Part shown: in pieces, positions 39,044 through 48,547 of the stretch | How the letters are laid out: each line of letters starts with the position of its first letter | Numbering within the stretch: the first letter of the stretch is position 1 | Assembly: GCF_902728235.1 (NCBI RefSeq) | Contig: NZ_CACVBO010000001.1 | Coordinates: forward strand, 3,434,001 to 3,498,000 | Source: Lentimonas sp. CC4 | GTDB taxonomy: Bacteria > Verrucomicrobiota > Verrucomicrobiia > Opitutales > Coraliomargaritaceae | Reading direction: 5' to 3' | DNA: 64,000 nucleotides | Notes under the pieces: model-generated | Told to the model about the DNA's origin: nothing | The model's database searches: none | What the model saw: the letters and a program-made list of their open reading frames with translations, nothing else | Made by a program: the position numbers and the translations under genes

Positions 39044-39901
39044 TTGATAAAATCAATTTTAACACATCCGGGCGGCGCCCATAAAGACGACTTCATGGCC
39101 TGCGCCGTGCTCCTGACGCAGGCGCCCGTTGCCATCCAACGCCGCGAACCGACTGAGGCGGACCTAGCCGATGCCAACATCGCCGTGCTCGACGTCGGCG
39201 GCGAACACTCCCCTGAGCGTAGCAATTTCGATCACCACCAATTTCCGCGCGACATGGTGCCAACCTGCGCCCTCTCCCTCGTGCTGCAACACCTCGGCAT
39301 CTATGAAGATGCAAAAGAATTCTGCTCATGGCTCGAAGTCGCCGAATGGTTCGACTGCCGCGGCCCTAACGACACAGCCGAATGGCTCGGCATGGATCGC
39401 GAGACGATCGGCAAACTTAACTCACCGCTCGACATTACGATCCTGCGTCGCTTCGCCTCACAGACTGAGCACAAGCCTGGCGAGCCGATCTGGGAAATCA
39501 TGCGCATGATTGGCCAAGACCTCGTCGACTATGTGACTAACCTTCGCACCCGCCTCGACTTCGTCGCACAACACGCGGAAGTCTGGGAGTTTGATGGATT
39601 CAAAGCCCTCTTCATGCCGCGCACCGAGCCAATGCCTGACGAAGCCTCCGCCGGACTCGGCGGCCACGTAATGGCACTCGGGCTCGAAGAAGAAATCCTC
39701 GCCCTCGTCTATCCCGACAGCCGCGGCACAGGCTATGGCATGCGCCGCTTCAACGACGACCAGCGCATGGACTTCAGCCCACTCAAAAACGAAGAAGACG
39801 TGCACTTTGCCCACGCCCGCGGCTTTATTGCCAAGACATCCAGCGCTGATGTCGAACGCCTGAAAGTGCTAGTCAGCACAGCCTACATTGGCGAAGCTTA
39901 G
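39044..39901 (+). CDS. MYG1-family (UPF0160) DHH-like hydrolase
   Basis: This 285-residue protein belongs to the MYG1/GAMM1 family of DHH-type hydrolases. It shows THPGGAHKDDFMACAVLL at the start, DVGGEHSPERSNFDHHQFPR (the DHH-type metal site) and the C-terminal FAHARGFIAKTSS. Eukaryotic MYG1 is a 3'-5' RNA exonuclease of nucleus and mitochondria; bacterial members are less studied. The metal ligands (His, Asp, Asp-His-His) are all present. The start at 39044 is the only good one. It stands alone between two repeat-rich spacers. Confidence 0.8.
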   Translation: MIKSILTHPGGAHKDDFMACAVLLTQAPVAIQRREPTEADLADANIAVLDVGGEHSPERSNFDHHQFPRDMVPTCALSLVLQHLGIYEDAKEFCSWLEVAEWFDCRGPNDTAEWLGMDRETIGKLNSPLDITILRRFASQTEHKPGEPIWEIMRMIGQDLVDYVTNLRTRLDFVAQHAEVWEFDGFKALFMPRTEPMPDEASAGLGGHVMALGLEEEILALVYPDSRGTGYGMRRFNDDQRMDFSPLKNEEDVHFAHARGFIAKTSSADVERLKVLVSTAYIGEA

Positions 39902-39975
39902 CACAACTAAAGCTCAATACCATTGAAGGTTAGCACAAATGACTAGGATAACGTCCTAATCATGGCTATTTCATG

Positions 39976-40086
39976 GCCACAAAGAGGCACTTCCGAGCGC
40001 AGCGATAATCAACCGAAGGGCGCAGCCCAAAATACACAAAATTCCTACTGTTTAGTTTTTCGTGCTTCTTCGTGCCTTTTTGTGGC
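39976..40086. repeat. GCCACAAAGAGGCAC inverted repeat
   Basis: The left arm 39976-39990 (GCCACAAAGAGGCAC) is complementary to 40072-40086 with one mismatch, 81 bases apart. It resembles the GCCACAAAAAGGCACGAAG-type phrases seen in many Verrucomicrobia and Planctomycetes spacers. It fills much of the spacer after the MYG1-like gene. The rest of 39902-40423 is repeat A copy 2 and nothing coding. Confidence 0.6.
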
Positions 40087-40212
40087 TGAAACTCAGTGGT
40101 CTGGATTCTGATGATCCCCGAAAAGTAAAAGGTATAGAAATATGCAATGGCATTATTGCTCACGCGCATCATGATTTGTGAACAACGTATTCATGCGACT
40201 TCGCTATCTTAC

Positions 40213-40350
40213 CGTAGGGGCTTTGCTTGCGAAGACCGCGCAAAAGCCGCACGCATAGGAAGTTGCAAAACTTTAGCTGCCTTCGCGGGTGCCGCCCTTC
40301 GACAAGCTCTGGGCCTTGAGCCTGTCGAAACGGCAAGCAGCACCCCTACG
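40213..40350 (+). repeat. Palindrome-family repeat A, copy 2, with a nested palindrome
   Basis: The copy starts CGTAGGGGCTTTGC and ends GCAAGCAGCACCCCTACG, so its termini are inverted (CGTAGGGG/CCCCTACG). Inside it carries TTCGACAAGCTC and GAGCCTGTCGAA as a second stem-loop, a REP-type phrase known from many bacteria. The shape is that of a small non-autonomous palindromic element. Confidence 0.75.
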
Positions 40351-40423
40351 CCAGAGATGCTTCGATTTCACAAATCACAATTTATCATGCGCGGCAGTAT
40401 TCACAAAAGCGTCACGCTACGCT

Positions 40424-41416
40424 CTACCACAAACGCTTCGGCAAATCCGCTTCCAACGCGGCCTCGGATTCGTCGTCCAGCATCGACAGTAAATCCAAGC
40501 CCGTCGCCGCTTCCACTTCATCAATGGTCACGAGATGCTGACTCATCTTACTCGAATCCGCCACGTTTTGCTCTAGAATCACGGCAAGTGCACGCACGCC
40601 TGCCGGCTCCACCACATCGACGATCACCTTAAAAAATGCACTCGGGACAGCGACGCCACTGCGTAATCGAGAAACTGGCTCGCGATAGATCGGGCCGGTG
40701 ATCACCCAAATCTCCTCATAATCACGCACGTAGCGATTCGCGACTGTCTGCTCCAAATCTTTCCACGGCCTCTGGTTGAGCTCGGGCTTCTGCGGCACGA
40801 TATTACTCATCAAGAAGGTCTCCTTCTGCGCGCGTTCACCAAATACTAGATCAATCGCATAGTTCGGCGCCATGTGCCCACGGTCATAGCCGGAATTACT
40901 ATAGTCATAATGATCGACCCGTGCCCGTGTGCGACGATCCGCCTCAAAGGTTTCTGGGCGCTCGGAAGTCGCGGCCCCCTCACCTCGCTCTAGGCGATAG
41001 GCGACCCAGGCGGGATTACGTAGCGCCTCATCATAGCCGACGATATACCCTTTATTTTTCAAGAGTTTCACAGGGCGCGCACTCACAGGCACTCCCGCAA
41101 AGGTGTAGCGATCGGCACCTTCGACATCGCCCACTGCGATCACATTACCCAATGAAGCGGGAATCTGCTGAACCACCCAGTTCAATATCTCATCGACATC
41201 ACCATTGGTCGCCTTGAGCTCGATCAAAAAATCCAGCCCAACGATGATCTGCTCCTGCGAGCGACGTTGTGTCGCCGCATCCTGCTTCGAATACCAGAAT
41301 CCATAGGCCACTGCCGCAACTAGACTGAGCAACACCAACAGTTTACAATTGCGCCACAGTCGCCCGATCATACCGAGCTGACGCACACGCCGCTTCACCT
41401 TTCGCTTAATTGCCAT
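40424..41416 (-). CDS. DNA/RNA non-specific endonuclease (NucA type)
   Basis: This 330-residue protein has an N-terminal membrane anchor (LLVLLSLVAAVAYGFWYSK, about 27-46) preceded by a strongly basic stretch, then an OmpA/BON-like section and a beta-beta-alpha metal nuclease domain. The motif SGYDRGHMAPNYAID carries the catalytic histidine, and LMSNIVPQKPELNQRPW carries the metal-binding asparagine. Such NucA/EndoG enzymes cut any nucleic acid, with Mg2+. The anchor places it at the outer face of the inner membrane, for extracellular DNA use or competence. No inhibitor gene is adjacent. Confidence 0.85.
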   Translation of the reverse strand: MAIKRKVKRRVRQLGMIGRLWRNCKLLVLLSLVAAVAYGFWYSKQDAATQRRSQEQIIVGLDFLIELKATNGDVDEILNWVVQQIPASLGNVIAVGDVEGADRYTFAGVPVSARPVKLLKNKGYIVGYDEALRNPAWVAYRLERGEGAATSERPETFEADRRTRARVDHYDYSNSGYDRGHMAPNYAIDLVFGERAQKETFLMSNIVPQKPELNQRPWKDLEQTVANRYVRDYEEIWVITGPIYREPVSRLRSGVAVPSAFFKVIVDVVEPAGVRALAVILEQNVADSSKMSQHLVTIDEVEAATGLDLLSMLDDESEAALEADLPKRLW

Positions 41417-41816
41417 ATTATAAGAGTCGTTAGAAAATAGGAAACAGGAGTTGGAAGCTGAATATCAATGCCATCTGCAGCATGTGCGGTTCGCCAAATT
41501 GGCGGTGAGTGACGAAACTCGATGCACGTCATTACCAAAGACTGAGTTCTGACTCCTATATAGGATTATTAAAAAATCAGCCACGACAACGTCTCCTCAA
41601 CAGAAGGCAATACGCGACTGATGTGCCTGCAGAAATCCAGATGAAAACGAAATATAGGTCAGGACACGACCCCGTGCTGCAATTACATTTTAAATATAAA
41701 AAATCAATTCACTGGTCACTTAAAACACTTCCAACGCACACACACTTGGCACCAAAACTGCTATTTACTAAAAATTAACAACATACCAAAGCGCAACCAT
41801 TCATACACTAAGACCA

Positions 41817-42782
41817 GTGATCAACATCCCAACATCAAGAATGATTCGTAACACAGAAAGCGACGTGCTTTGCGTAGGATTCGCCTGCATCGATATTAAT
41901 TTCAGCACGCTCCATCACCCTGCACCAAGGGAAAAAGTAAGAGCGCACAACATGAATGCCTGTGGCGGAGGCCCTGCCTCAAACGCAGCGATTACCATCG
42001 CTCGTCTCGGAGGAAAAGCACGTTTCTATGGCTACATCGGCAATGACGGATTCGGACGTTCTCACATACGCGAACTACAAGCCAATGGTGTATTAGTTGA
42101 TATGATGCGCTTCGGCAATGCACCGACCGCCATTGCAGCCATCACGATCAAACCCGATGGTGCCCGCTCGATTATTTGCTATCGCGATCCAGGCGCCTTT
42201 TCGCACGAAGGTTCAATCTCCCTAAAAAAACACCCAGCAAAAGTGCTACTTGTGGACGGACACCAGCCGTCCCTCTCACTGCGACTCGTCGAAGAGGCAC
42301 GCGAATTAGGCATCCCATCCATATTAGATGCTGGCTCCATCAACGAGGGCACGCGGCAACTCTATGACAAAGTCGACTATCTAGTCGCGTCCTCAAAATT
42401 TGCATACCAGCAGACAGGTATCGGCGACACTGCCGCGGCACTCGAATCAATGCGTGACTTTGCCCCCTTCACCGCAGTGACCAAAGGCCCCGAAGGCATC
42501 TATTGGCAAACACAAGACTCAGAAAAAATCTCTCACATGAAAGCGTTCAGGGTCGACGCAATCGATACCACTGGAGCCGGTGACGCATTTCACGGGGCTT
42601 TCGCACTCGGAATCGCCCAAGAAATGCCGATCATTGATAATATTCGACGCGCATCCGCCTGCGGCGCGCTGACCTGCCTAAAAATGGGTGCCAGGAATGC
42701 CTTGCCCACCAAACGTGAAGTGCAGTCTCTTTTATATAAATCGACCACTCCCCAAGTGGTCGTGCAATCGCGATCAGCATAA
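41817..42782 (+). CDS. PfkB-family sugar kinase
   Basis: This 321-residue kinase has both PfkB signatures: GGGPASNAAITIARLGGKA near residues 48-66 and DTTGAGDAFHGAFALG at about 245-260, the latter with the catalytic Asp. It should transfer phosphate from ATP to a sugar or nucleoside. The sequence is ribokinase/fructokinase-like, and the substrate is not readable. It starts at GTG 41817; an ATG at 41841 (MIRNTESD) is equally likely because neither has a clear ribosome binding site. The preceding 400 bases (41417-41816) have no convincing gene. Confidence 0.85.
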   Translation: MINIPTSRMIRNTESDVLCVGFACIDINFSTLHHPAPREKVRAHNMNACGGGPASNAAITIARLGGKARFYGYIGNDGFGRSHIRELQANGVLVDMMRFGNAPTAIAAITIKPDGARSIICYRDPGAFSHEGSISLKKHPAKVLLVDGHQPSLSLRLVEEARELGIPSILDAGSINEGTRQLYDKVDYLVASSKFAYQQTGIGDTAAALESMRDFAPFTAVTKGPEGIYWQTQDSEKISHMKAFRVDAIDTTGAGDAFHGAFALGIAQEMPIIDNIRRASACGALTCLKMGARNALPTKREVQSLLYKSTTPQVVVQSRSA

Positions 42783-42802
42783 AGAACCTTAGCAGTAGGC
42801 AC

Positions 42803-42835
42803 AAAAAAGCGGGGTTCATCGAAATGAACCCCGCG
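42803..42835 (-). terminator. Terminator of the RRM protein gene
   Basis: GCGGGGTTCAT pairs with AATGAACCCCGC around a short loop (42810-42835). On the minus strand six T residues follow (42804-42809). The plus strand has no T run, so it ends the RRM transcript and perhaps only weakly the kinase transcript. Confidence 0.85.
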
Positions 42836-42859
42836 AAAGTTTAAATGTAAACTGAGTGA

Positions 42860-43291
42860 CTACCAGCCACCGCGTCCACCGCGATCACCGCCACGGTCGT
42901 TACCGCGTCCGCGACCACCGCCGCCTCCGCCGTATCCGCCGCCACCGTTACCGCCGCGACCACCGCCGCCGTAACCGCCGCCGCCATTACCGCCGCGACC
43001 ACCGCCGCCGTAACCGCCGCCGTTGCCGCCACGTGGGCGTTCTTCGCGAGGACGTGCTTCATTGATCGCAAGATTGCGGCCCATGAATTCAGCACCGTTA
43101 AGCGCTTCGATTGCTGCGTCCATTGCAGACTTCTCTTGCATTGTAACAAAAGCGAAGCCACGAGGGCGGCCAGATTCACGATCCTTGACGATGAATACAT
43201 CGCTAACTGCACCATGTGCTTCGAAAAGCGCTTGGAGTTCTTCTTGGGTTACATCGTAGGACAAGTTGCCTACATACATTTTTGCATCCAT
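42860..43291 (-). CDS. Glycine-rich RRM RNA-binding protein
   Basis: This 143-residue protein is one RRM domain followed by a Gly-rich tail. RNP2 is [11 protein letters not shown] and RNP1 is [11 protein letters not shown]. From about residue 90 the tail repeats [13 protein letters not shown]-like units and ends DRGGRGGW. This is the cyanobacterial/Verrucomicrobial Rbp type, an RNA chaperone often induced by cold. I start it at MDAKMYVG because AAGGAAC lies about 8 bases before that ATG; the frame upstream is not RRM. The 5' leader of about 150 bases may be regulatory. A terminator follows the stop. Confidence 0.92.
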   Translation of the reverse strand: MDAKMYVGNLSYDVTQEELQALFEAHGAVSDVFIVKDRESGRPRGFAFVTMQEKSAMDAAIEALNGAEFMGRNLAINEARPREERPRGGNGGGYGGGGRGGNGGGGYGGGGRGGNGGGGYGGGGGGRGRGNDRGGDRGGRGGW

Positions 43292-43580
43292 TATGTGTTC
43301 CTTTTCTTTACTTTGATTTGGGCTATCCCACTGCTTCTTTGCTCTTGAGTGTCCGCTGTCGGACTGGATCACCTAACTGAATACTTTCGTCTCACCCTGA
43401 TGACTACCCACGCTCTGAATGTTAACATGTGTTCTAGTCGGGGCTGGTTATCGACTATTCTGAAGAAATAGCAAGCAGCGAATCGTGTTGTTTCAGAATC
43501 GACACAATTCGCCCAATCCTAGAGTTTTTCAGTCCTCAACGATATACCAACGCTCTGAAAATCAGCGTGTGATTCAAACG

Positions 43581-43610
43581 AAAAAGCCCCGCTCAATCGA
43601 GCGGGGCTTT
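43581..43610 (-). terminator. Terminator of fumarase
   Basis: AAAGCCCCGCTC and GAGCGGGGCTTT form a 12-bp stem around ATTG-type loop bases. On the minus strand it is followed by a T run. It lies about 35 bases after the fumarase stop. The spacer 43292-43580 holds the RRM leader and nothing else seen. Confidence 0.85.
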
Positions 43611-43641
43611 GAAAATGATTTTTTACTCAAAAACGAGCAAA

Positions 43642-45321
43642 CTACACACCTGCTTTGGCCGCATCAAAGGCCTCGACTGCACATTTCGCGCAGGTCTCGC
43701 GGATGCCAGCAAAGAAGTCATTGCCCTTGTCATCCACTAGGATGTAAGCAGGAAAATCTTCCACATCGATCTTCCAGACCGCTTCCATACCGAGTTCAGG
43801 ATACTCCAGCACTTCGACATTTTTAATGTTATACTCAGCAAGCAAGGCTGCTGGGCCACCAATCGAACCGAGATAGAACCCACCGTGTTTGTGGCAGGCG
43901 TCCGTCACTTGCTGCGAGCGATTGCCCTTAGCAAGCATGATCATCGAGCCACCTTCCGCTTGGAATGGTCCCACATACGAATCCATACGACCCGCAGTCG
44001 TTGGGCCGAATGAACCAGACGGTTTGCCCGCAGGTGTCTTCGCAGGGCCTGCATAATAAACCGGGTGGTTCTTAATGTATTCCGGCAAGCCTTCGCCACG
44101 GTCAATACGCTCCTGCAACTTGGCATGCGCAATATCACGGGCAACAACGATGGTGCCCGAGAGCGACAACGGAGTGGTTACTGGATATTTACTCAATTCA
44201 GCAAGGATATCAGCCATCGGACGATTCAAATCAATCTTCACAGGCTCCTTCGGCTTCGCGATCTCCGCAGAGTCCGGAATGAAGCGACCTGGATTCTCTT
44301 CCAACTTCTCCAGCCAGACGCCGTCCTTGTCGATACGTCCCTTCACATTGCGGTCCGCCGAGCATGAGACACCGATACCGACCGGGCACGAAGCACCGTG
44401 ACGCGGCAAGCGCACCACACGCACATCGAGTGCAAAATATTTACCGCCAAACTGTGCACCGTAGCCCATCTTGCGTGTAAATCCGAGTAGCTTTGCTTCC
44501 AGTTCGAGATCACGGAACGCTTGGCCGTGCTCGTTTCCTTCAGTCGGCAACTCGTCGTAGTATTTGGTCGAAGCCAGCTTCACAGTCTTCATCGTGGTCT
44601 CAACAGAGGTGCCACCAATGACGATCGCGATGTGATACGGAGGGCAAGCGGACGTGCCCAGTGTGCCCATCTTCTCGATGCAGAATTTCTCGAGGCTGGC
44701 TGGATTTAGCAGCGCCTTGGTTTCTTGGAAGAGGAAAGTCTTATTGGCTGATCCCCCACCCTTCGCGACGAAGAGGAAGTCATAGGAGTCGCCATTGGTC
44801 GCGAGCAAATCGATCTGTGCGGGCAAGTTGCAACCAGTGTTCTTCTCTTCATACATGGAGAGCGCCACTGTCTGCGAATAACGGAGATTCTCCTTCGTGT
44901 AAGTATTGTAAACACCTTGCGAGAGCGCTTCCTCATCTTCGCTGCCGGTCCAGACGCGCTGGCCTTTCTTACCGAGAATGATCGCAGTGCCAGTATCCTG
45001 ACAGAATGGCAACACACCGTGCGCCGCAACTTCTGCATTACGCAGCATCGTCAACGCGATCGTGCGGTCATTTTCAGTCGCTTCCGGATCGTCGAGGATC
45101 GCAGCCACCTTCTCGAGGTGCTCCGTGCGCAGCTTGAAGGAGATCTCCTTCATCGCAGTCTCCGACAAATAAGTCAGCGCTTTCGGATCGACCTTCAGAA
45201 TGCTTTCACCGTCGAAATCCACGGTTTTAACGAACTCATCAGTCAACAGACGGTATTCAGTCTGCCCCTTGCCGAGTGGAAATTGCTTTTGGTAGTGGAA
45301 TGGAGGTGGTGGTTTAGCCAT
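43642..45321 (-). CDS. Class I fumarate hydratase
   Basis: This 559-residue enzyme is the single-chain class I form (FumA/FumB type) that hydrates fumarate to malate with a [4Fe-4S] cluster. Alpha part: [17 protein letters not shown] with the first cluster cysteine, and [17 protein letters not shown] with the second; [15 protein letters not shown] holds the third. Beta part: [29 protein letters not shown] and the [13 protein letters not shown] end. The length matches E. coli FumA. It is oxygen-sensitive in most organisms. It stands alone with its own terminator, and no TCA-cycle neighbours are in the window. Confidence 0.93.
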   Translation of the reverse strand: MAKPPPPFHYQKQFPLGKGQTEYRLLTDEFVKTVDFDGESILKVDPKALTYLSETAMKEISFKLRTEHLEKVAAILDDPEATENDRTIALTMLRNAEVAAHGVLPFCQDTGTAIILGKKGQRVWTGSEDEEALSQGVYNTYTKENLRYSQTVALSMYEEKNTGCNLPAQIDLLATNGDSYDFLFVAKGGGSANKTFLFQETKALLNPASLEKFCIEKMGTLGTSACPPYHIAIVIGGTSVETTMKTVKLASTKYYDELPTEGNEHGQAFRDLELEAKLLGFTRKMGYGAQFGGKYFALDVRVVRLPRHGASCPVGIGVSCSADRNVKGRIDKDGVWLEKLEENPGRFIPDSAEIAKPKEPVKIDLNRPMADILAELSKYPVTTPLSLSGTIVVARDIAHAKLQERIDRGEGLPEYIKNHPVYYAGPAKTPAGKPSGSFGPTTAGRMDSYVGPFQAEGGSMIMLAKGNRSQQVTDACHKHGGFYLGSIGGPAALLAEYNIKNVEVLEYPELGMEAVWKIDVEDFPAYILVDDKGNDFFAGIRETCAKCAVEAFDAAKAGV

Positions 45322-45479
45322 GATGTTTATCTAATTTAATAAAATCCCAGAATAAGCTTAAGTTATAGCAAGGTGCAAGTCTGGAAGTGCTTAAAAGACA
45401 GCTATGCTATATTTAATGACTGATTCGATTTCGCAAATACTTTGAGCCTGATTTCTCACGGTGAGGACAAACGATCGAA

Positions 45480-45576
45480 CGTAGGGGCTTTGCTAGCGAA
45501 GACCGCGTAAAGGCCACAAGCACACGAAGTTCTACACGCCTCCAACGTTCGCAGGTGCCGCAAGCAGCACCCCTAC
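45480..45576 (+). repeat. Palindrome-family repeat A, copy 3
   Basis: It starts CGTAGGGGCTTTGC and ends GCAAGCAGCACCCCTAC, so the inverted termini match copy 2, but the middle differs and has no TTCGACAAGC stem. It lies at the 3' end of menD, where GGTGC...GCACC could stop its transcription. Confidence 0.75.
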
Positions 45577-45580
45577 AAAT

Positions 45581-47335
45581 TCACACAGACTCAATCAACG
45601 CCCGTAGCGTCGTCACATCTGCCTTACGATCTGTCGGCACTTCGATCACCCGCACACCCTGCTCTGGCAATGAACTGATCGCCGCAACGAACTGCTCCCA
45701 GTCCGCCACTTGCTGGTGTGCGACTCCATGTGCCGCGCACAACTGGTCGATCTGCACGCGCTGAGGTGTTGCAAAATACTGCTCAAAGTCCGCATCCATC
45801 GCCGCCACTGGTAAATGCTCAAAAATACCGCCGCCATTATTATTCACCAGCACCACCGTCAGGCTCCCCTTCAATTCACCAGCCGCCAACAACGCATTGG
45901 AATCATGCAGGAATGCCAAGTCACCAGAAAGTAACACAGCAGGACTCCCGCGATGCGCAACACCGAGTGCTGTGCCCAGAGTGCCGTCGATCCCATTCGC
46001 TCCGCGATTGCAAAAGATCGGACATGCGCGGCTGTCAGCGTTCCAGAAAAACTCCGCATAGCGCACACTCATGCTGCTGGCAATGAAGGTCGGCGTGCCG
46101 ACTGGCAAATGCTGCGACAACAACCACGACACCTTGCCCTCAAACAGTGCATCCGTCGCCTCAAACTTTGCATCTAACGTTGCCACAGCTTGCTGCTCTA
46201 ACCGAACCCAGGACTGTATCCAGTCCGGATCCACGCTCTGATGCGCTAACAACTCAGCCAACACATGCGCTTCGCCATGCAATGGCGTCGCCACACGATG
46301 CAGCGGATCCGTATTGATCGGACGATCTGACAATAGGAATGCCACCGCCTCACTTCCCGCCAACCAAGCCCGCAGCACCTTACTCGTCGGCAAAGGTCCA
46401 ATTTGCAGAACCGCCGTCGGCTCACAGCTTTCCGCCGTTGCAGGGTTCCTTAAAAATGCATCATAGTGGCAAATCAACGACTGATTCTGCCCGGCATGCC
46501 CACGCAATGGATTCAACACATCGCTGAGCACTGGCCATCCCAACTTGTGCGATAGCATCGCCACCGCATCGGCAAACGACTCGTCGCCATCACGTGGATT
46601 CACTGCGCCAACCACGATCACGCCCTGCCGATGACTTGCTAAACGCTCCAGCGCCACCGTATCAAAATTCGCACCGCAGCCCACCATCTCACACGGACGT
46701 GTCGACACCGTGGCCTCCGCCTCCAATGCAGTAGCCTCAATGACAGGCACCGCATTCACTTCAGGCAGCAAGGGATCACGAAACGGGAAATTCAAATGCA
46801 CCGGCCCCGCGTTACCATTCAGCGAGCGATCCACCGCATGCACCAAGGTCTGGCGCAAATAAGCCAATAGCGCAGGCGTGCTCTCTGGCAGCGCCATTTC
46901 ATAAAACGCCCGCACCGAATCACCAAAAATCTTCATTTGATCGATGGTCTGCCCCGACGAGCAATCACGCAGCTCCGCTGGACGATCCGCCGTCAACACC
47001 AGCAACGGTGTGCCTGACATCGAAGCCTCCAAGACCGCAGGATGATAATTCACTACCGCCGAACCGGAGGTGCAGACCAAGGCAACCGGCTTACGTGTGC
47101 GCTTCGCCAAGCCTAGCGCAAAGAAGCCCGCCGACCGTTCATCCAAAATTGAGATCGCCTCCAGTTTCGGATTCCGTGCCGCCGCAATCGTCAACGGCGT
47201 CGAGCGCGAGCCCGGCGAGACCACCACCGTCTCCACTCCGAGGCGCGCCAGCACCTCCATCGTCAAGGCACCCCACACTGAATTAACATTGGAGCGCGCA
47301 AGCGCATCGAAAGAACTAGAATTTTGATCGGTCAC
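45581..47335 (-). CDS. menD: SEPHCHC synthase of menaquinone synthesis
   Basis: MenD is a thiamine-diphosphate enzyme that adds 2-oxoglutarate to isochorismate. It is 584 residues here. Motifs present: VETVVVSPGSRSTPLTIAAA near the start, LDERSAGFFALGLAKRT, DRPAELRDCSSGQTIDQ, and the late ThDP site GANGIDGTLGTALGVA with LLSGDLAFLHDSNALL. I start it at GTG 47335 (VTDQNSS). The frame runs 47 codons further up, but those codons cover the family B repeat and part of family A copy 4, so they are not coding. Other men genes are not in the window. Confidence 0.88.
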   Translation of the reverse strand: MTDQNSSSFDALARSNVNSVWGALTMEVLARLGVETVVVSPGSRSTPLTIAAARNPKLEAISILDERSAGFFALGLAKRTRKPVALVCTSGSAVVNYHPAVLEASMSGTPLLVLTADRPAELRDCSSGQTIDQMKIFGDSVRAFYEMALPESTPALLAYLRQTLVHAVDRSLNGNAGPVHLNFPFRDPLLPEVNAVPVIEATALEAEATVSTRPCEMVGCGANFDTVALERLASHRQGVIVVGAVNPRDGDESFADAVAMLSHKLGWPVLSDVLNPLRGHAGQNQSLICHYDAFLRNPATAESCEPTAVLQIGPLPTSKVLRAWLAGSEAVAFLLSDRPINTDPLHRVATPLHGEAHVLAELLAHQSVDPDWIQSWVRLEQQAVATLDAKFEATDALFEGKVSWLLSQHLPVGTPTFIASSMSVRYAEFFWNADSRACPIFCNRGANGIDGTLGTALGVAHRGSPAVLLSGDLAFLHDSNALLAAGELKGSLTVVLVNNNGGGIFEHLPVAAMDADFEQYFATPQRVQIDQLCAAHGVAHQQVADWEQFVAAISSLPEQGVRVIEVPTDRKADVTTLRALIESV

Positions 47336-47392
47336 AGGATGATTAGTAAAGCTCACAGAGATTGAATAAAAATCCAGCAATGACAACCACGG

Positions 47393-47438
47393 AGAACGTT
47401 GAACGTCCAACGCCGAACTTTGAACGTCGAATATCTGA
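47393..47438. repeat. GTTGAACGT repeat (family B)
   Basis: AACGTTGAACGTCCAACGCC and AACTTTGAACGTCGAATAT recur in the pattern seen at 38964-39000. It is fused directly to the family A copy at 47439. A similar fusion lies at 20649-20715, so the two modules travel together. Confidence 0.6.
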
Positions 47439-47470
47439 AACGTAGGGGCTTTGCTCCGCGAAGACCGCGA
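47439..47470 (+). repeat. Palindrome-family repeat A, copy 4
   Basis: This 32-bp copy is identical to the complement of 20649-20680. It lacks the right half of copies 2 and 3. Confidence 0.8.
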
Positions 47471-47591
47471 CAACACCGCTCAAATCAAAAAAGTGACACA
47501 GGCATTCCTGCCTGTCTTCAGAGAAATGGTCCAAGCACTGAAATAGCATTGCACCCAAAAGACAGAAGCCATTCATCCTAAATAAATGAGT

Positions 47592-47758
47592 TGAACCACG
47601 AATGGACACGAATGAACACGAATGAACACGAATGAAAATCTATAAACACTTCATATTCAAAGCACCTCCCCTCGAATACCTCAGAGCCTCATTAAATTTA
47701 AACTTCGCCATATTGGCGACTCATCAGATTCGTGTAAATTAGTGTGCATTCGTGGTTT
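47592..47758. repeat. ACACGAATGA tandem repeat and inverted arm
   Basis: The left part repeats GAACACGAATGAACACGAAT-type units three times after AACCACGAATGG. The right part (47727-47758) reads ATTCGTGTAAATTAG then GTGCATTCGTGGTTT, the reverse complement pattern. It could form a very long hairpin. The gatB-gatA spacer holds the CGCGAAT version. TTCGCCATATTGGCG at 47704-47718 is a small palindrome inside it. Nothing coding is seen in 47477-47854. Confidence 0.7.
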
Positions 47759-47854
47759 CTAAAATTGAACCTAAGCCTACTGCCGTATTTAGGTTCATAG
47801 ACACTTCTCCTCTAAACAAACGAAACGCTCAAAAAAGCATTTAATCCACACACA

Positions 47855-48115
47855 ATGAAAGCACTCATCGGAGTCGGCATCTTATTAATCGTCATCGGTC
47901 TCCTCGGCAAAGTCTCAACCACTACGAGTATGGCAGCGATCACCACCGAAATTTCTAAGGATGCCAACAATTTGGAGGAATACTCTGAGCAAATTGCTGA
48001 GAATCGTCAGAAAGCAGACATCTACCGCTGGGTCACAATTTCAGGCGTCGTTGTCTTCTTTGGCTCACGGGTGGTGTTACGCGCCCAGGCAAGACGTGCA
48101 AAAAACCAATACTAA
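47855..48115 (+). CDS. Small two-helix membrane protein (DUF3185-like)
   Basis: This 86-residue protein has a first hydrophobic helix (LIGVGILLIVIGLLG), a charged middle of about 35 residues with coiled-coil character (KDANNLEEYSEQIAENRQK), and a second helix (WVTISGVVVFFGSRVVL). The general shape is that of DUF3185-type inner-membrane proteins. It is followed after 24 bases by another small membrane protein gene on the same strand, so they are probably co-transcribed. No function is known. Confidence 0.55.
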   Translation: MKALIGVGILLIVIGLLGKVSTTTSMAAITTEISKDANNLEEYSEQIAENRQKADIYRWVTISGVVVFFGSRVVLRAQARRAKNQY

Positions 48116-48139
48116 CTCAATCACTTGCCCCATTTCCCC

Positions 48140-48547
48140 ATGAGCCAATTTTGTAAATACTGCAAACGAAACGCAGCTTACTCAGAGAAGCAATTGACAT
48201 GGAAAGGATTCACCTTTTGCGACCAAGCATGCCAACAGGCCTATTCAGACAAGAAAAAGGGCATCAAAGAAATCATCAGTATCAATACACTAATTTACCC
48301 AGCCCTATTTGGACTAGCCTCTGGGAGCCTAGGATTATATGGTCTATTCAGCGGGAGAGCATTTATGCCGGAACTCAATAGTAGCAGTTCGTATCAAGGC
48401 ACGAATGACAGCTTTTGGGTAACTAAAGCGGATCCTTGGATGTATTGGACAGTCATCCTAATAGAACTAGGCCTGTTCCTCTTCATGGTCATCGCATGTG
48501 TCAGGCACTATCTAAAAAATAAACACAAGATACGTTTTGAGAACTAA
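48140..48547 (+). CDS. Small membrane protein with an N-terminal zinc ribbon
   Basis: This 135-residue protein begins MSQFCKYCKRNAAYSEKQ and then FCDQACQQAYSDKK, giving the pairs CxxC and CxxxC that could bind one zinc. It continues with two hydrophobic segments (LIYPALFGLASGSLGLYGLF and TVILIELGLFLFMVIAC). I start it at ATG 48140; the frame extends five codons upstream from a TTG. The last four bases overlap the convergent pxpA end. It resembles FLYWCH/zf-like membrane proteins only in general layout, and I name no family. Confidence 0.5.
   Translation: MSQFCKYCKRNAAYSEKQLTWKGFTFCDQACQQAYSDKKKGIKEIISINTLIYPALFGLASGSLGLYGLFSGRAFMPELNSSSSYQGTNDSFWVTKADPWMYWTVILIELGLFLFMVIACVRHYLKNKHKIRFEN

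Noticed and set aside
41509-41778. 89-codon plus-strand frame before the PfkB gene
   Set aside because: It has no ribosome binding site, a composition unlike a protein, and overlaps short repeat phrases.
47336-47476. N-terminal extension of menD by 47 codons
   Set aside because: The codons fall on repeat families A and B and match nothing in MenD, so a GTG start at 47335 is better.
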